NCBI GenBank assembly: GCA_016285075.1
Contig: JAEEQB010000009.1
Span: forward strand, 1 to 64,000
Source of the DNA: Prevotella sp.
Lineage (GTDB): Bacteria > Bacteroidota > Bacteroidia > Bacteroidales > Bacteroidaceae
Direction of reading: 5' to 3'
DNA: 64,000 nt
Part shown: positions 42,614 to 51,796 of the stretch, in pieces
Numbering within the stretch: the first letter of the stretch is position 1
Layout of the letters: each line of letters opens with the position of its first letter
Position numbers and translations under genes: made by a program
The notes under the pieces: generated by a model
The model's input: only the letters and a program-made list of their open reading frames with translations
What the model was told of the DNA's origin: nothing
Database searches by the model: none

Positions 42614-44482
42614 CTACTCACCCTGGACCCTTTTCCCATCGACGGTGAATCGTTCTCCGTTCTTCTCAATGACGAGACGACCCCGATACAGGTGTTTCGT
42701 GGGTGTAGTGGCAGGTGTGTTGTTGGTGGTGACATCGCTGATGCCAGAGGAAACAAGTTCTCCTGCCTCCAGTTTGATGCAGTCGTACATGAATCCGCCG
42801 TTGCTGCCGTTGCCTGTCATGGTGAGTGCAATGGTATTGGCACCCTTCTTGAGTCTTGAGGCATCGAAGTCGAGCGTCAGCAGATGGTAGCGTCCACTGT
42901 TGACAGCACTTCGATAGGTGGCAGCATCATTGAAACCTGGCTTCCATGTGCCGACCTGGGACCCATTGGCTTTCACCGTCACCGTGGAGCCATTGCCCGT
43001 GCAACCTGCCAACGATGCAGTCAGATGAGCCTTGCCGCCATAGGTCTTGTCCAGAGTGAAGGCAATGTTCCACGTGCCGTCCTTCTGCACCTGGGCGTAA
43101 TACCAGTCTGTCTGCTCGTTGCTTTCACCGACGGTGAAGGTAAGGTTCTTTGGCACTTCATTCCACAGGCCATACTGGCGTTCTGCATCGCTGAAGTGGA
43201 ACTCGCTGCTGCGGCGGTCGTTCTGCCCTATCATCCAAAGCATCTCAGCATATTTACGTGGAGTCCATGTGATGATTCCCAAGTCGTTGCCGCCGGCATT
43301 GACGGTGATATCGTCCTGCTCCAGCATATCGGTCACCTCGCCGGCCTTGGCGTAGGCAAAGAGATGGTATGTTCCTGGACGAACGTTATCAATGGAAAAG
43401 TCGCCGTTCGCATCGGTCAGTGTCCAGAACTGGTAGCCGCGTGTCATTTCGTAGGGGTCTTTACCCTTCTCTTGCGCCAGCACGATGCGCACGCTGTCGT
43501 TGCGTTGGCCTGTAGTGACGCTGAGGTGACCTTTCACGGTGCCACGCTCGCGAGGATAAAGCTTGTTCTCAAACCACTGATAGGGCCAAGACTCAGCCTC
43601 CTTGACAGCCTGGTTGCGGGCAGAGCTGACAGGATTCTTGCTATAGGTGGTGCAGATGAGAAACGGCCCGTAAAGCTTCTGTTCCCCTTCGTCCAGCACC
43701 ATTGCCTGACCGCCGAAGTGCTCGCCTTGCAGCATCTGTATGGTGATGGGCGACTTGCTGGTGGCGTGAACCGTCAGCTCCTGGCGTTCACAGCCTCCAT
43801 TGATCCACTCGTAACTGACAGGGATATTGTAGAGGCCATAGTAAGTATTGTCGCGCAAACCGTGCAGCGTGTCGCGCTCCACGTAGTTCGCCCAGTTGTA
43901 CTTGGTGTAGATGCTGCCGTCGGCCAATCTGTAGGTGGCATCCTGGATGGTGTTCTCCTCCTTCTCGGCTGTGGCCATTTCGCTGTTCGAAGGAATGCGT
44001 CCGTTCATACGCCAGTCCACGTAGCCATTCAACATGGTTTCAGCGAGACGGGAGCACACACGAGCCTCCTTGATGGGCTCTGAGGCCGACGTTGCCGTAC
44101 CCGTTGCAACGACATAGGTATAGATGCCCGGCACACCTTTGCGCATGATGAAGCCCTGTTCGAAGATGGTGTTGCCCGATGTGGCACTGTAGAGCACTTC
44201 GCAATGCTCGGCCGTCTGCTTGATGACAGTCACCTTCGATGGGCTCAGACCTTTGTTGCCTTGCGCTGTCGTATAGTCGAAATAAATGCCGTTGCTGGCC
44301 AGAAACTCGGTGCCCTTGCGTTGTAGTGAGCTGACACGCCCGCTGCTGTTGATGGTGATGCTCCATGTGCCATCGGTCATCTTCGTGGTCATACCGCTGA
44401 CCGACATCGTTAAATCGCCGTCGGCAGCCATTGCGGCTGCCGACAGTATAAAGGAACAAATGGTTAAAAATATGATTCTCAT
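42614..44482 (-). CDS. PL4 rhamnogalacturonan lyase
   Basis: A 622-residue secreted protein with a signal peptide (1-19). The N-terminal super-sandwich domain (about 25-330) includes VCSRLAETMLNGYVDW, the middle fibronectin-like domain has GYQFWTLTDANGDFSIDNVRPGTYHLFAY, and the C-terminal sugar-binding-like domain has ERQYGLWNEVPKNLTFTVGES and DWYYAQ. This three-domain order is that of polysaccharide lyase family 4, which cleaves the rhamnogalacturonan I backbone by beta-elimination. The last about 25 residues (GRLVIEKNGERFTVDGKRVQ) resemble the C-terminal tail common on secreted Prevotella proteins. The gene starts 4 bases after the preceding gene, so the two form an operon. Confidence 0.9.
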   Translation of the reverse strand: MRIIFLTICSFILSAAAMAADGDLTMSVSGMTTKMTDGTWSITINSSGRVSSLQRKGTEFLASNGIYFDYTTAQGNKGLSPSKVTVIKQTAEHCEVLYSATSGNTIFEQGFIMRKGVPGIYTYVVATGTATSASEPIKEARVCSRLAETMLNGYVDWRMNGRIPSNSEMATAEKEENTIQDATYRLADGSIYTKYNWANYVERDTLHGLRDNTYYGLYNIPVSYEWINGGCERQELTVHATSKSPITIQMLQGEHFGGQAMVLDEGEQKLYGPFLICTTYSKNPVSSARNQAVKEAESWPYQWFENKLYPRERGTVKGHLSVTTGQRNDSVRIVLAQEKGKDPYEMTRGYQFWTLTDANGDFSIDNVRPGTYHLFAYAKAGEVTDMLEQDDITVNAGGNDLGIITWTPRKYAEMLWMIGQNDRRSSEFHFSDAERQYGLWNEVPKNLTFTVGESNEQTDWYYAQVQKDGTWNIAFTLDKTYGGKAHLTASLAGCTGNGSTVTVKANGSQVGTWKPGFNDAATYRSAVNSGRYHLLTLDFDASRLKKGANTIALTMTGNGSNGGFMYDCIKLEAGELVSSGISDVTTNNTPATTPTKHLYRGRLVIEKNGERFTVDGKRVQGE

Positions 44483-44486
44483 AATG

Positions 44487-46214
44487 TTACTTCACTTGCT
44501 GACCGATGGCATTGAAGATACCGTTGGCAGTCTCAATGAGAACCTGACCGTTCTTGGCGACCTTGCGGATGACGGACTTCAGGGCGGCCTTGGTCTCAAT
44601 GATACCATCAGGATCCTCAGGTGCATCGGTAGAAGCATAGATAATGATAACATCCAGTCCCTGGTTGCCATTGCCTCCAGCCTTCAGCGTGATGTCAGTG
44701 GCCTCGGTGATGGTCAGCAGATCGCTCTCAACCTCCGTCCAGTTGGTGGCAGTAGCCGAAAGGTAAATCTCGTTGTCCTCACCTTCGCCCTTCGACAGTG
44801 TGCAAATGTAGCTTGGGGTCTTCTCGGCATCGAAGAGCACGGCACGAATCTTGTAGGTGCCGGGCTGCAGCGTCACCAGCTTGGTGTCTTCTGTAACATA
44901 GGCAGCCTTACCCATAGAGGAACGAATCTCGGCATTACCGCTTGTGCAGAGAACAGCACCTGCAATATCCTCACCCTCAGAGAGGTAGACACAACCCTCG
45001 TAGGCAGTCTTCTTGTAGCTGACGGCAAAGGTTGTGTCGCCCTTCAGTTCAAAAGTCTCCTTAAACTCCGTGCCCTTAGTTCCATGAGTGTATACATTGC
45101 CACTGGCATCGGCAAGCCAATACGGATAAGCCACCTTCACGCTTGAGCCGGTCACATCAGGAGTCAAGGGAACAAGTTCCTTCAGCACAACAGCATTGTC
45201 ATCTTCAGTGTAGGCTGCTACCACGTTGTAGTTACACGGAAGCTTCGGCTGGGCTTTTTCAATGTTCACAGTCTTCAGCAGACAGTTGCTGAAACGGAAA
45301 GTAATGTCACCGGGAGTCACAACCTCGAACTTAAAGTTAGCGTATTTAGAATCCAACTGTATAGAGTCTTTCACTCCCGTCGAAGCCTCGAACCCTTCAG
45401 GAGCAATGGCAGCGCCGTTCAAAGCCTGAATACACGTGAACTTCGATGAGGAAGCCTTCGTAGCACGGTTGGCGTTGAAGATGATAACATCACCCTCCTC
45501 ACAATCGGGAATAGTCATAAACTGGTTGTTGCCGTTGAAACAGATCAGGTCCTTGTACGAGCCCTCGGTGTCACCAACATAGAACACCTTGTTGCCGAAC
45601 TTGAAGAGCAGGTCCTCGGTCATGGGCAGGGCGGTTCCGTCGGGAAGCATAATCTCCTCATAGTCGCGTGCAGGCACATAGAAGCGGTGAGTGGTTGCGT
45701 CATTCTTCTGGATGTCCATAAATTTGGTTACATCCTCATTCTCACTGCCAGCAACATTGGTGGAAGCCTCAGCAACAATCTGTGCGGCAGAAGCCTCGTC
45801 AATAATGAATGTCCACGACATCTTGCGCTCAGCGCCACGGGTCTTGAAGTTCAGTGCATAGCCTCCTTCGGCAGCCAGTTCGGCTCCGTCAACCTTCACT
45901 GAGGTAATCTTCAGCGTGTAGTCAGTAGAAGGCTGCAGTTCGAACTCAGCCACATCAAAGGTCACACCAGCAGCAAAAGTTCCCTCGACACCATCGAACT
46001 CATTGTCGTTGAAACTGCCGGCCAGTACAAATGTAGTGGCGCTTGGGTCCTCAACACCAGCGACGTTGGGGAAAGTCACTGTGATTTTCCCATTGGCGGG
46101 ATTGATCTTCTTGCCGTCAGCAATACTGAACTTGATGTCACCCAACACTACCTGAGCAATAGTAGTCAGGCAGAAAAAGAAAGCCATAAAGGCGAGCGTA
46201 AAAAGTTTCTTCAT
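44487..46214 (-). CDS. Secreted beta-rich protein with C-terminal tail, partner of the PL4 lyase
   Basis: A 575-residue protein with a signal peptide (MKKLFTLAFMAFFFC to about 20). Residues about 22-130 look like an Ig-like SbsA/BIG module (INPANGKITVTFPNVAG). The middle is beta-rich and unassigned. Residues about 400-530 resemble a carbohydrate-binding beta-sandwich (VTLQPGTYKIRAVLFD, GLDVIIIYAST). The last about 35 residues (VAKNGQVLIETANGIFNAIGQQV) have the T9SS type-A-like tail pattern. It is first in a two-gene operon with the PL4 lyase. A role in binding pectin or the cell surface is inferred. No enzyme motif was seen. Confidence 0.65.
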   Translation of the reverse strand: MKKLFTLAFMAFFFCLTTIAQVVLGDIKFSIADGKKINPANGKITVTFPNVAGVEDPSATTFVLAGSFNDNEFDGVEGTFAAGVTFDVAEFELQPSTDYTLKITSVKVDGAELAAEGGYALNFKTRGAERKMSWTFIIDEASAAQIVAEASTNVAGSENEDVTKFMDIQKNDATTHRFYVPARDYEEIMLPDGTALPMTEDLLFKFGNKVFYVGDTEGSYKDLICFNGNNQFMTIPDCEEGDVIIFNANRATKASSSKFTCIQALNGAAIAPEGFEASTGVKDSIQLDSKYANFKFEVVTPGDITFRFSNCLLKTVNIEKAQPKLPCNYNVVAAYTEDDNAVVLKELVPLTPDVTGSSVKVAYPYWLADASGNVYTHGTKGTEFKETFELKGDTTFAVSYKKTAYEGCVYLSEGEDIAGAVLCTSGNAEIRSSMGKAAYVTEDTKLVTLQPGTYKIRAVLFDAEKTPSYICTLSKGEGEDNEIYLSATATNWTEVESDLLTITEATDITLKAGGNGNQGLDVIIIYASTDAPEDPDGIIETKAALKSVIRKVAKNGQVLIETANGIFNAIGQQVK

Positions 46215-46294
46215 AAACTAAGTTGTTTTTTTGATTTATAGATCGTTTATCATTTGTCATTTAGAACACAGGAAGCTCTCTCCATAACGCGATG

Positions 46295-46302
46295 CAAAAG
46301 TA
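46295..46302 (-). promoter_or_regulatory. -7 box of the PL4 operon
   Basis: TACTTTTG followed by CATC on the minus strand, about 80 bases before the start at 46214. The leader holds a degenerate piece of the AATGACA heptamer repeat (46246-46262). Confidence 0.5.
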
Positions 46303-46553
46303 AGCAAAAAAAACCATATCCCTGTCTAAAGCCCGCCGTTTTTTATTGAAATTAACATTATCAGAACAAGCAGCAAAGTCTCTATGCACTCAAGGGTACA
46401 ATACTCTCGCAAAACGAAGGAAGGAGAAAATGCCAAATAGATGCATCTTGACCAGGTGCAGACGACCTCACCTTCTAGAGACCCAGCCTCGGAATCCTGA
46501 CCGTTGAATGCCAGAAGGACAACTCCGATTGACAGTGATAGTTAGAAAAGCAA
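46303..46553. other. Intergenic stretch without visible gene
   Basis: About 250 bases between the PL4-operon promoter and the terminator of the export operon. I see no reading frame with coding character and no clear RNA structure. Confidence 0.4.
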
Positions 46554-46581
46554 TCCCTACACGTCAAAAAACGTGTAGGGA
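46554..46581 (-). terminator. Terminator of the export operon
   Basis: TCCCTACACGT (46554-46564) and ACGTGTAGGGA (46571-46581) form an 11-bp stem with a 6-base loop, 135 bases beyond the tolC-like gene. Confidence 0.75.
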
Positions 46582-46715
46582 AAGATTCTCCAAAAGATGA
46601 ACGAATCACCAAACAAATTCCTGATCAGGCATTGGACACCTGTTCATGTCTTCCTTAAATCGCACTGTGGATGAGATAAAGACCTCTGGATGAGTATGGT
46701 TAGTATCAAACTCAG

Positions 46716-48074
46716 TCAGAACTCGAGATCCTTGCCGCGGTAGAACTGGATGAGGGCGTGCTGATAGATGTTCTCGTAGCGTGCCTGAACGAGGTCGGAC
46801 TCAGCCTTGAGGTAGTTGTTCTTCGACTCGTTGAACTCGGTGATGGTAGCTTTTCCGTTCTCGTACTTCGCCTGGGTGAGTTTGAAGGCGTCACTGCTGC
46901 TTTGGACAGCCTGCTCGGAGGCCTTCTCCTTGGCTTGGGCGTTCTGTGCATTGTAATAGACCTGCTGAATATCCTTGTAGAGCGTCTTCTTGGTGTTGTC
47001 GAGTGTGAGCTGGGCATTTTCCTGCTCGATACGGGCATTGCGTATATTGTTGCGCGTTGAGAAACGGTTAAAGATAGGTACACTCAAATTCAGACCGATG
47101 TACTGCGAGAAATTGTTTTTCAGCTGTTTGCCAAAGGCATCGGACTTAAAGCCACTGGTGGTGTAGTAGTTGGTTCCGAGGCCGCCGCTGAGCGATAGCG
47201 TGGGCAGATTGCCTGCCTGGGCAATCTTGATGCTGTGATCAGTGCCTTTGAGACGGAGCTGCTGTGCGGCTATTTCGGGCTTGATACCAAGGGCGTCGGC
47301 ATAGATGATGTCGGGAGTAAGTGCAGAAAGTTCCATTAATGTGGACTCGCTCTTGATGTCGGGCTCAATGATGGAAAAACCTTCGGGCGAAGGCAGTTCG
47401 AGCAGCTGGGTGAGAGTGAGAATGGCCAGTCGGGTGTTGTTGTCGGCCTGAGTGGCGGTGAGGGTGCTGTTGGCAAGTGTAGCACGCTGCTGAGACAGTT
47501 CTGCCTCAGAGGCCTTGCCGTTAGCAACGAGTGCCTGCAGGCGAGCAACCTGGTCTGAGTCGATGGAAACTTGTCGTCTGGCCACTTCGCCCATCTCCAT
47601 GTTGTAGAGAATCTGTACGTAGGCCTGTGCCACCTCCATACGGATGTCGTTCTTCGCCTTTTCCAAGTCAGCGGTGGCAGCCTCGAGGTTAAGCTGGTTC
47701 AGCTTGATCTGGTTAGGGATCTGGAAGCCTGTAAAAATGGGGATACTCGAGCCGAGTGAGAGGCTGGTTGACGAGGTATTGGTGTTGGTGTAAGTGTTTT
47801 GAGCGGTAAGGCCACGTCCGAAGGAGAAATTCTGGCCGACGGAGCCGCTAAGATCAGGCAGTCGGGAGTTCTTGGCGGTGGAGAGTTGGATTTCCTGCTG
47901 CCGGCAATGGTTCTGCTGCTGCTTGATGCTGATGTTATGCTCTACGGCGTAGTCGCAACACTCGCGGAGACTCCAATGGCGCTCGACAACGGCGGTACTG
48001 TCGCCTGCGGAGAAGGCAGGGAGGGGGAAAGTGAAGGCTGCTGTGACACAGCAACATAAGATAACGTTTTTCAT
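46716..48074 (-). CDS. TolC-family outer-membrane efflux protein
   Basis: A 452-residue protein with a signal peptide (about 1-23). It shows the two related halves of TolC-family outer-membrane channels (OEP repeats): WSLRECCDYAVEHNISIKQQ in the first and DIIYADALGIKPEIAAQQLRLKG in the second, each followed by long helical segments (AQAYVQILYNMEMGEVARRQV; VYYNAQNAQAKEKASEQAV). It forms the outer-membrane channel of a tripartite pump. It is last in a five-gene operon with a MacA-like adaptor and MacB-like ABC parts. A 42-bp tandem duplication lies just before its start. Confidence 0.92.
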   Translation of the reverse strand: MKNVILCCCVTAAFTFPLPAFSAGDSTAVVERHWSLRECCDYAVEHNISIKQQQNHCRQQEIQLSTAKNSRLPDLSGSVGQNFSFGRGLTAQNTYTNTNTSSTSLSLGSSIPIFTGFQIPNQIKLNQLNLEAATADLEKAKNDIRMEVAQAYVQILYNMEMGEVARRQVSIDSDQVARLQALVANGKASEAELSQQRATLANSTLTATQADNNTRLAILTLTQLLELPSPEGFSIIEPDIKSESTLMELSALTPDIIYADALGIKPEIAAQQLRLKGTDHSIKIAQAGNLPTLSLSGGLGTNYYTTSGFKSDAFGKQLKNNFSQYIGLNLSVPIFNRFSTRNNIRNARIEQENAQLTLDNTKKTLYKDIQQVYYNAQNAQAKEKASEQAVQSSSDAFKLTQAKYENGKATITEFNESKNNYLKAESDLVQARYENIYQHALIQFYRGKDLEF

Positions 48075-48154
48075 AAGGCTCTACTCTTTAGAATCGTCGT
48101 CGATGATGATGGTCATAAGGCTTTACTCTTTGGTATCCTCGTCGGTGATGATTT
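48071..48154. repeat. 42-bp tandem duplication at the adaptor-tolC junction
   Basis: 48071-48112 and 48113-48154 are imperfect tandem copies (about 36 of 42 identical, by hand). The right copy holds the last codons and stop of the adaptor gene. The left copy makes an 11-codon mini-frame (MTIIIDDDSKE, stop) just before tolC. Confidence 0.85.
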
Positions 48155-49238
48155 CAGGGCCGCGCACCTTGTCCTTCACCGTGATGCCCTTCTTGATCTC
48201 AATGTTCACGCCGTCGCTGAGGCCGGTCTCAACGTACCTACGCTCGTACTGTTTCTCCTTCCCCTCGCCCTTGATGACGTAGACGAATGTGGAGTCACCG
48301 CTGAACTCAATGGCGCTCTCTGGAACGCTGAGCACCTTGTCGGCATGAGCCAGTACTATCTCGGCATTGGCACTATAGCCCGAGCGGATCTTACCACCCT
48401 CGGCGAGTTTCACGGCTGCCTTGATTTCAAACTGGTTGGCTCCGTTGCTTTCAATCGCCTTTGGCGAAATATACTCCAGGTTGGCATCGAACTTCAGATC
48501 CTGCAATGCGCCGATGGTTATCTTCATGGGCATACTGATGACCAGCTGCCCCACCTCGGTCTCGTCGATGTTTCCACGGAAAATGAGTTCGTTCATGTTG
48601 GCCACCGTGGCAATGGTGGTACCGTCGTTGAATGTATTGCTAAGGATAACACTGTTACCCACCTTCACGGGTATATCAAGGATGACACCGCTGATGGTGG
48701 AACGAATCAGGGTTGAAGACGCCTTGGCGTTGGACTTGCTTACGCCGTCGCGCACCACCTCAAGGGCGTCCTGGGCGGCTGTTCTTTCGTGCTTGGCCTG
48801 CTGCAGGTTGATTTTGCTCTTGTCGTACTCGTCGTCGCTTACGAGTTTTTGCTCGTGCAGGTTCTCCATACGCTTGTAGTCAACCTCAGCCTGCTTCAGG
48901 TTGATGTCGGCGAGGCGCACGCGCATCTCGGCGCTTGAGAGCTGGCTCATGTCGGGAATGACCTTCACCTTGGCAATGACGTCACCTACGTTGACATGGT
49001 CGCCAGGCTCCTTCAGCAGCTCAGAGATGATGCCCGAGATCTGCGGCTTGATATTGACCTCGTTCCTCGGTTCGATCTTACCGGTGATGATGGTGGTTTT
49101 CTGGATGCTGTCCACCGTCGGTGTGAATTCGTTGTAGACAACTTCCTTGGGCTGGCTCTTCTGCCAGAGGAACACGAACGTTCCGATGAAAATGGCGGCA
49201 ATGACAGCTGCCACAATCAGCTTGATGTACTTCTTCAT
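48123..49238 (-). CDS. MacA/HlyD-type periplasmic adaptor
   Basis: The protein has 371 residues from MKKYIKLIVA at 49238; a start at 49277 is less likely. One N-terminal membrane anchor (about 5-25), a first biotinyl-lipoyl half (IEPRNEVNIKPQISGIISEL), an alpha-hairpin coiled coil (about 95-165), a second lipoyl half (STLIRSTISGVILDI), and beta-barrel and membrane-proximal domains. It links the inner-membrane ABC transporter with the TolC-like channel. Spacing of 41 bases from the upstream permease supports one operon. Confidence 0.92.
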   Translation of the reverse strand: MKKYIKLIVAAVIAAIFIGTFVFLWQKSQPKEVVYNEFTPTVDSIQKTTIITGKIEPRNEVNIKPQISGIISELLKEPGDHVNVGDVIAKVKVIPDMSQLSSAEMRVRLADINLKQAEVDYKRMENLHEQKLVSDDEYDKSKINLQQAKHERTAAQDALEVVRDGVSKSNAKASSTLIRSTISGVILDIPVKVGNSVILSNTFNDGTTIATVANMNELIFRGNIDETEVGQLVISMPMKITIGALQDLKFDANLEYISPKAIESNGANQFEIKAAVKLAEGGKIRSGYSANAEIVLAHADKVLSVPESAIEFSGDSTFVYVIKGEGKEKQYERRYVETGLSDGVNIEIKKGITVKDKVRGPEIITDEDTKE

Positions 49239-49279
49239 ACTATTTTTATGTTTATTGTTTTCTTTAATTGAAATCATTC

Positions 49280-50533
49280 TTATTCATCGCGCATGGCGTC
49301 TACGGGTTTGATGGCCATGGCGCGGGCGGCGGGAGCGAGGCCAGCGAGAATGCCGAGGCTGCTCACCACGAAGGCACAGAAGATGGCAGTCCAGAATCCT
49401 ATCTGGAAATGGGCCTCGATGATGCCGTCCTCAGTGTTATACATCTCCAGCATTTGGAGTATCATCACGCCGAAGAGTATTCCAGACATGCCTGCTACGA
49501 GCGTGAGCACGATGCTCTCGGAGATAATCTGACCCAGTATGTTGCGCGGCGTAGCGCCGATGGCGCGACGAATGCCTATCTCCGTGGTGCGCTCGCGGAC
49601 GGTCACCATCATGATGTTCGACACGCCGATGGCGCCGGCAAGAAGTGTGCCGAGACCCACGAGCCAGATAAGAATGTTGACGCCCTTGAAGAGATTGTTG
49701 ATCATCTGGAACATCAGTTCGGTGTTGAACACGCCGCAACCCTCCTCGTCAGTTGGGTCGACGTAGTGTGCGCGGGCGATGGTTTCGCGGATGCGCGGCG
49801 TGATCTTCGACATGATGACCCCCTCGCGGCCAGTGGCGGCTATGAGGTCAACCTCGTTTCCACGGTTGAACGCGGCCTGCATCATGGTGATGGGGATGGT
49901 GATTTTCTCCTCGGCACGGCCGTTGAACGAGATGCCGTTCGAGTTGTAGTCCACGCCGATGACCTCGAAGTAGGTAGAGTCCACGCGAATCTTCTTGCCG
50001 CATGGGTCGCCGCCCTCTTTGAACAGGTCTTTGTAGATTTTCTTGCCGATGACGCATACCTTGCGTTGTTCACGGATATCCATGTCGTTGAGGAAGCGGC
50101 CGTAGTACATTTTGGGCTCGATGACCTTCGTGAGTTCTGGCATGGTGCCCTGGATGCGTGGTGTCGTCTTCTGGTCGCCGTAGTAAGCGGTGTTGCTGCC
50201 ACCCCAGCGCGAGAAAAGTATGGGCACGGCGGCGTTAAGCTCGGGCACCTGCTGCTTCAGGCGGTCGATGTCCTTGTATTCCATGCTCCACCAGCGGCCC
50301 TTGCGAAATCCCTTGTAGGGTTTGGTGGTCTGCTGTGCCCAGATGATCACGGTGTTCTGTGCGAAACCCTCGAAGTTTTTGTCGAGCTTCTCCTTCAGGC
50401 CCTTGCCGCCGCCCATGAGCGCAACGAGCATGAAGACGCCCCAGAACACACCGAAGCCGGTGAGGAACGATCGCGATTTGTTGCGCGTGAGGGTGTCTAA
50501 AACCTCTCTGTATGAATCAATATCTATTCTCAT
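49280..50533 (-). CDS. MacB-like ABC permease 2
   Basis: A 417-residue permease with the MacB/FtsX layout: one N-terminal membrane helix after a cytoplasmic stretch (SRSFLTGFGVFWGVFMLVAL), a periplasmic MacB_PCD domain of about 220 residues, and three C-terminal helices (IWLVGLGTLLAGAIGVSNIM with the conserved MMVTVRERTTEIGIRRAIGA). It lacks a fused ATPase, which is a separate gene here. A near-paralogue lies directly upstream (3-base gap), so the two could form a heterodimer. Confidence 0.92.
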   Translation of the reverse strand: MRIDIDSYREVLDTLTRNKSRSFLTGFGVFWGVFMLVALMGGGKGLKEKLDKNFEGFAQNTVIIWAQQTTKPYKGFRKGRWWSMEYKDIDRLKQQVPELNAAVPILFSRWGGSNTAYYGDQKTTPRIQGTMPELTKVIEPKMYYGRFLNDMDIREQRKVCVIGKKIYKDLFKEGGDPCGKKIRVDSTYFEVIGVDYNSNGISFNGRAEEKITIPITMMQAAFNRGNEVDLIAATGREGVIMSKITPRIRETIARAHYVDPTDEEGCGVFNTELMFQMINNLFKGVNILIWLVGLGTLLAGAIGVSNIMMVTVRERTTEIGIRRAIGATPRNILGQIISESIVLTLVAGMSGILFGVMILQMLEMYNTEDGIIEAHFQIGFWTAIFCAFVVSSLGILAGLAPAARAMAIKPVDAMRDE

Positions 50534-50536
50534 AAT

Positions 50537-51793
50537 CTATTCTGCTCTTAATGCTTCGATTGGTCGGATTCTTGATGCCTTATATGCGGGGATGAGGCCG
50601 GCGATAGTGCCCGCGATGATCATCACCATCGTCGCCTCGAAGCAGACGTCAAGCCCAACGGTCGGGTCGACGAATAGCGTAATCTTCTCGACGCCTAAGT
50701 CAGTCACCTCGTGGCCAAGCGTGGCGTCCATATACTCGTTGGCACCGATGCCGAGCAACATGCCGACGTATCCGAAGAACGTGGTGATGATGACGCTCTC
50801 GACGATGATGAGCCTCAGGATGCTCCAGGGCTTCGCGCCGATGGCCTTTCTTATTCCAAACTCGTGGGTACGCTCCTTCACGGTGATGAGCATGATGTTC
50901 GACACGCCGACGATGCCGCTGAGCAGCGTGAACAGGCCGATGACCCAAAGGAACGTGTGGATGATGGCGATGCCCTGGTCCATCTGCATGCTTTGGGTGT
51001 AGCCGTTCCAGATCCAGATGGCGCGCTCGTCGTCGGGATGAGCCTGGTGGTTGGCGTTGAGCCTGCGGCGGTAGTCTTTCTCGAAGGCGGTGTTGGCATC
51101 CTCTGTCGTCAGGCCATGGAACGTGAACTCGATGTTGCCGATGCTGTTGCTGTTGGCGCCATAGATGCCCTTAATGGTCGAGTAGGCGGAATAGGCGTTG
51201 TTTTCACCATCGCCGCGACTCTTGTAGATGCCTACCACCTTGAATGAGAGGTTGCCCACCTTCACAAACTTGCCGAGCAGCGTCTTGTAGTCCTTCGGCT
51301 CCAGCTCCTTGGCCTGGCGGTCGTTCAGTACAATCACCTTGCGGCGCTCGCGCTGGTCAATCTCGTTGACGAAACGTCCGCAGATGAGCGGCCGCTTCGT
51401 AATTTTGGTGTGGACAGGAAACACACCCTCAATCTGGATGCTCATATACTGCTCGCCGTTGCTCACCACCGAGCTGGCGTAGTAGCAAGCGCCCACTTCG
51501 TCGATGTTCTTCCTGAATTCCGACTCCGTAGCACTCAGGTCTTTCGTGTTCAGGTTGATCCAGCGGCCTTCGCTCAGTCCGTTGTAGGCCATCGACGTCG
51601 TGCCGCCGTAAACCTCCATCGAACTTGTTAGGAAGTCGCCGCTCATCTTCATCGTAGCGTTGATAAGACCGTTGCCGGCGCCCAACAGCACGATAATCAT
51701 GAAGATTCCCCAGGCCACTGCAAAGCCCGTAAGCGTAGTCCGCAGCTTGTTGCGCCGCGCCGTCTGCCATATTTCTGTGATAATGTCTCGCAT
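50537..51793 (-). CDS. MacB-like ABC permease 1
   Basis: A 418-residue permease of the same layout as the next gene: N-terminal helix (LTGFAVAWGIFMIIVLLG), a large periplasmic domain, and three C-terminal helices with IMLITVKERTHEFGIRKAIGA. It starts 3 bases after the ATPase gene. The two permeases diverge in the periplasmic domain, the part that would contact the adaptor or the cargo. Confidence 0.92.
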   Translation of the reverse strand: MRDIITEIWQTARRNKLRTTLTGFAVAWGIFMIIVLLGAGNGLINATMKMSGDFLTSSMEVYGGTTSMAYNGLSEGRWINLNTKDLSATESEFRKNIDEVGACYYASSVVSNGEQYMSIQIEGVFPVHTKITKRPLICGRFVNEIDQRERRKVIVLNDRQAKELEPKDYKTLLGKFVKVGNLSFKVVGIYKSRGDGENNAYSAYSTIKGIYGANSNSIGNIEFTFHGLTTEDANTAFEKDYRRRLNANHQAHPDDERAIWIWNGYTQSMQMDQGIAIIHTFLWVIGLFTLLSGIVGVSNIMLITVKERTHEFGIRKAIGAKPWSILRLIIVESVIITTFFGYVGMLLGIGANEYMDATLGHEVTDLGVEKITLFVDPTVGLDVCFEATMVMIIAGTIAGLIPAYKASRIRPIEALRAE

Positions 51794-51796
51794 AGC

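Noticed and set aside
42884..44083. 399-codon plus-strand frame opposite the PL4 lyase
   Set aside because: Antisense to a confident lyase and without any motif.
49268..50500. 410-codon plus-strand frame opposite the MacB-like permease
   Set aside because: It mirrors a clear permease gene in a five-gene operon; composition is that of an antisense shadow.
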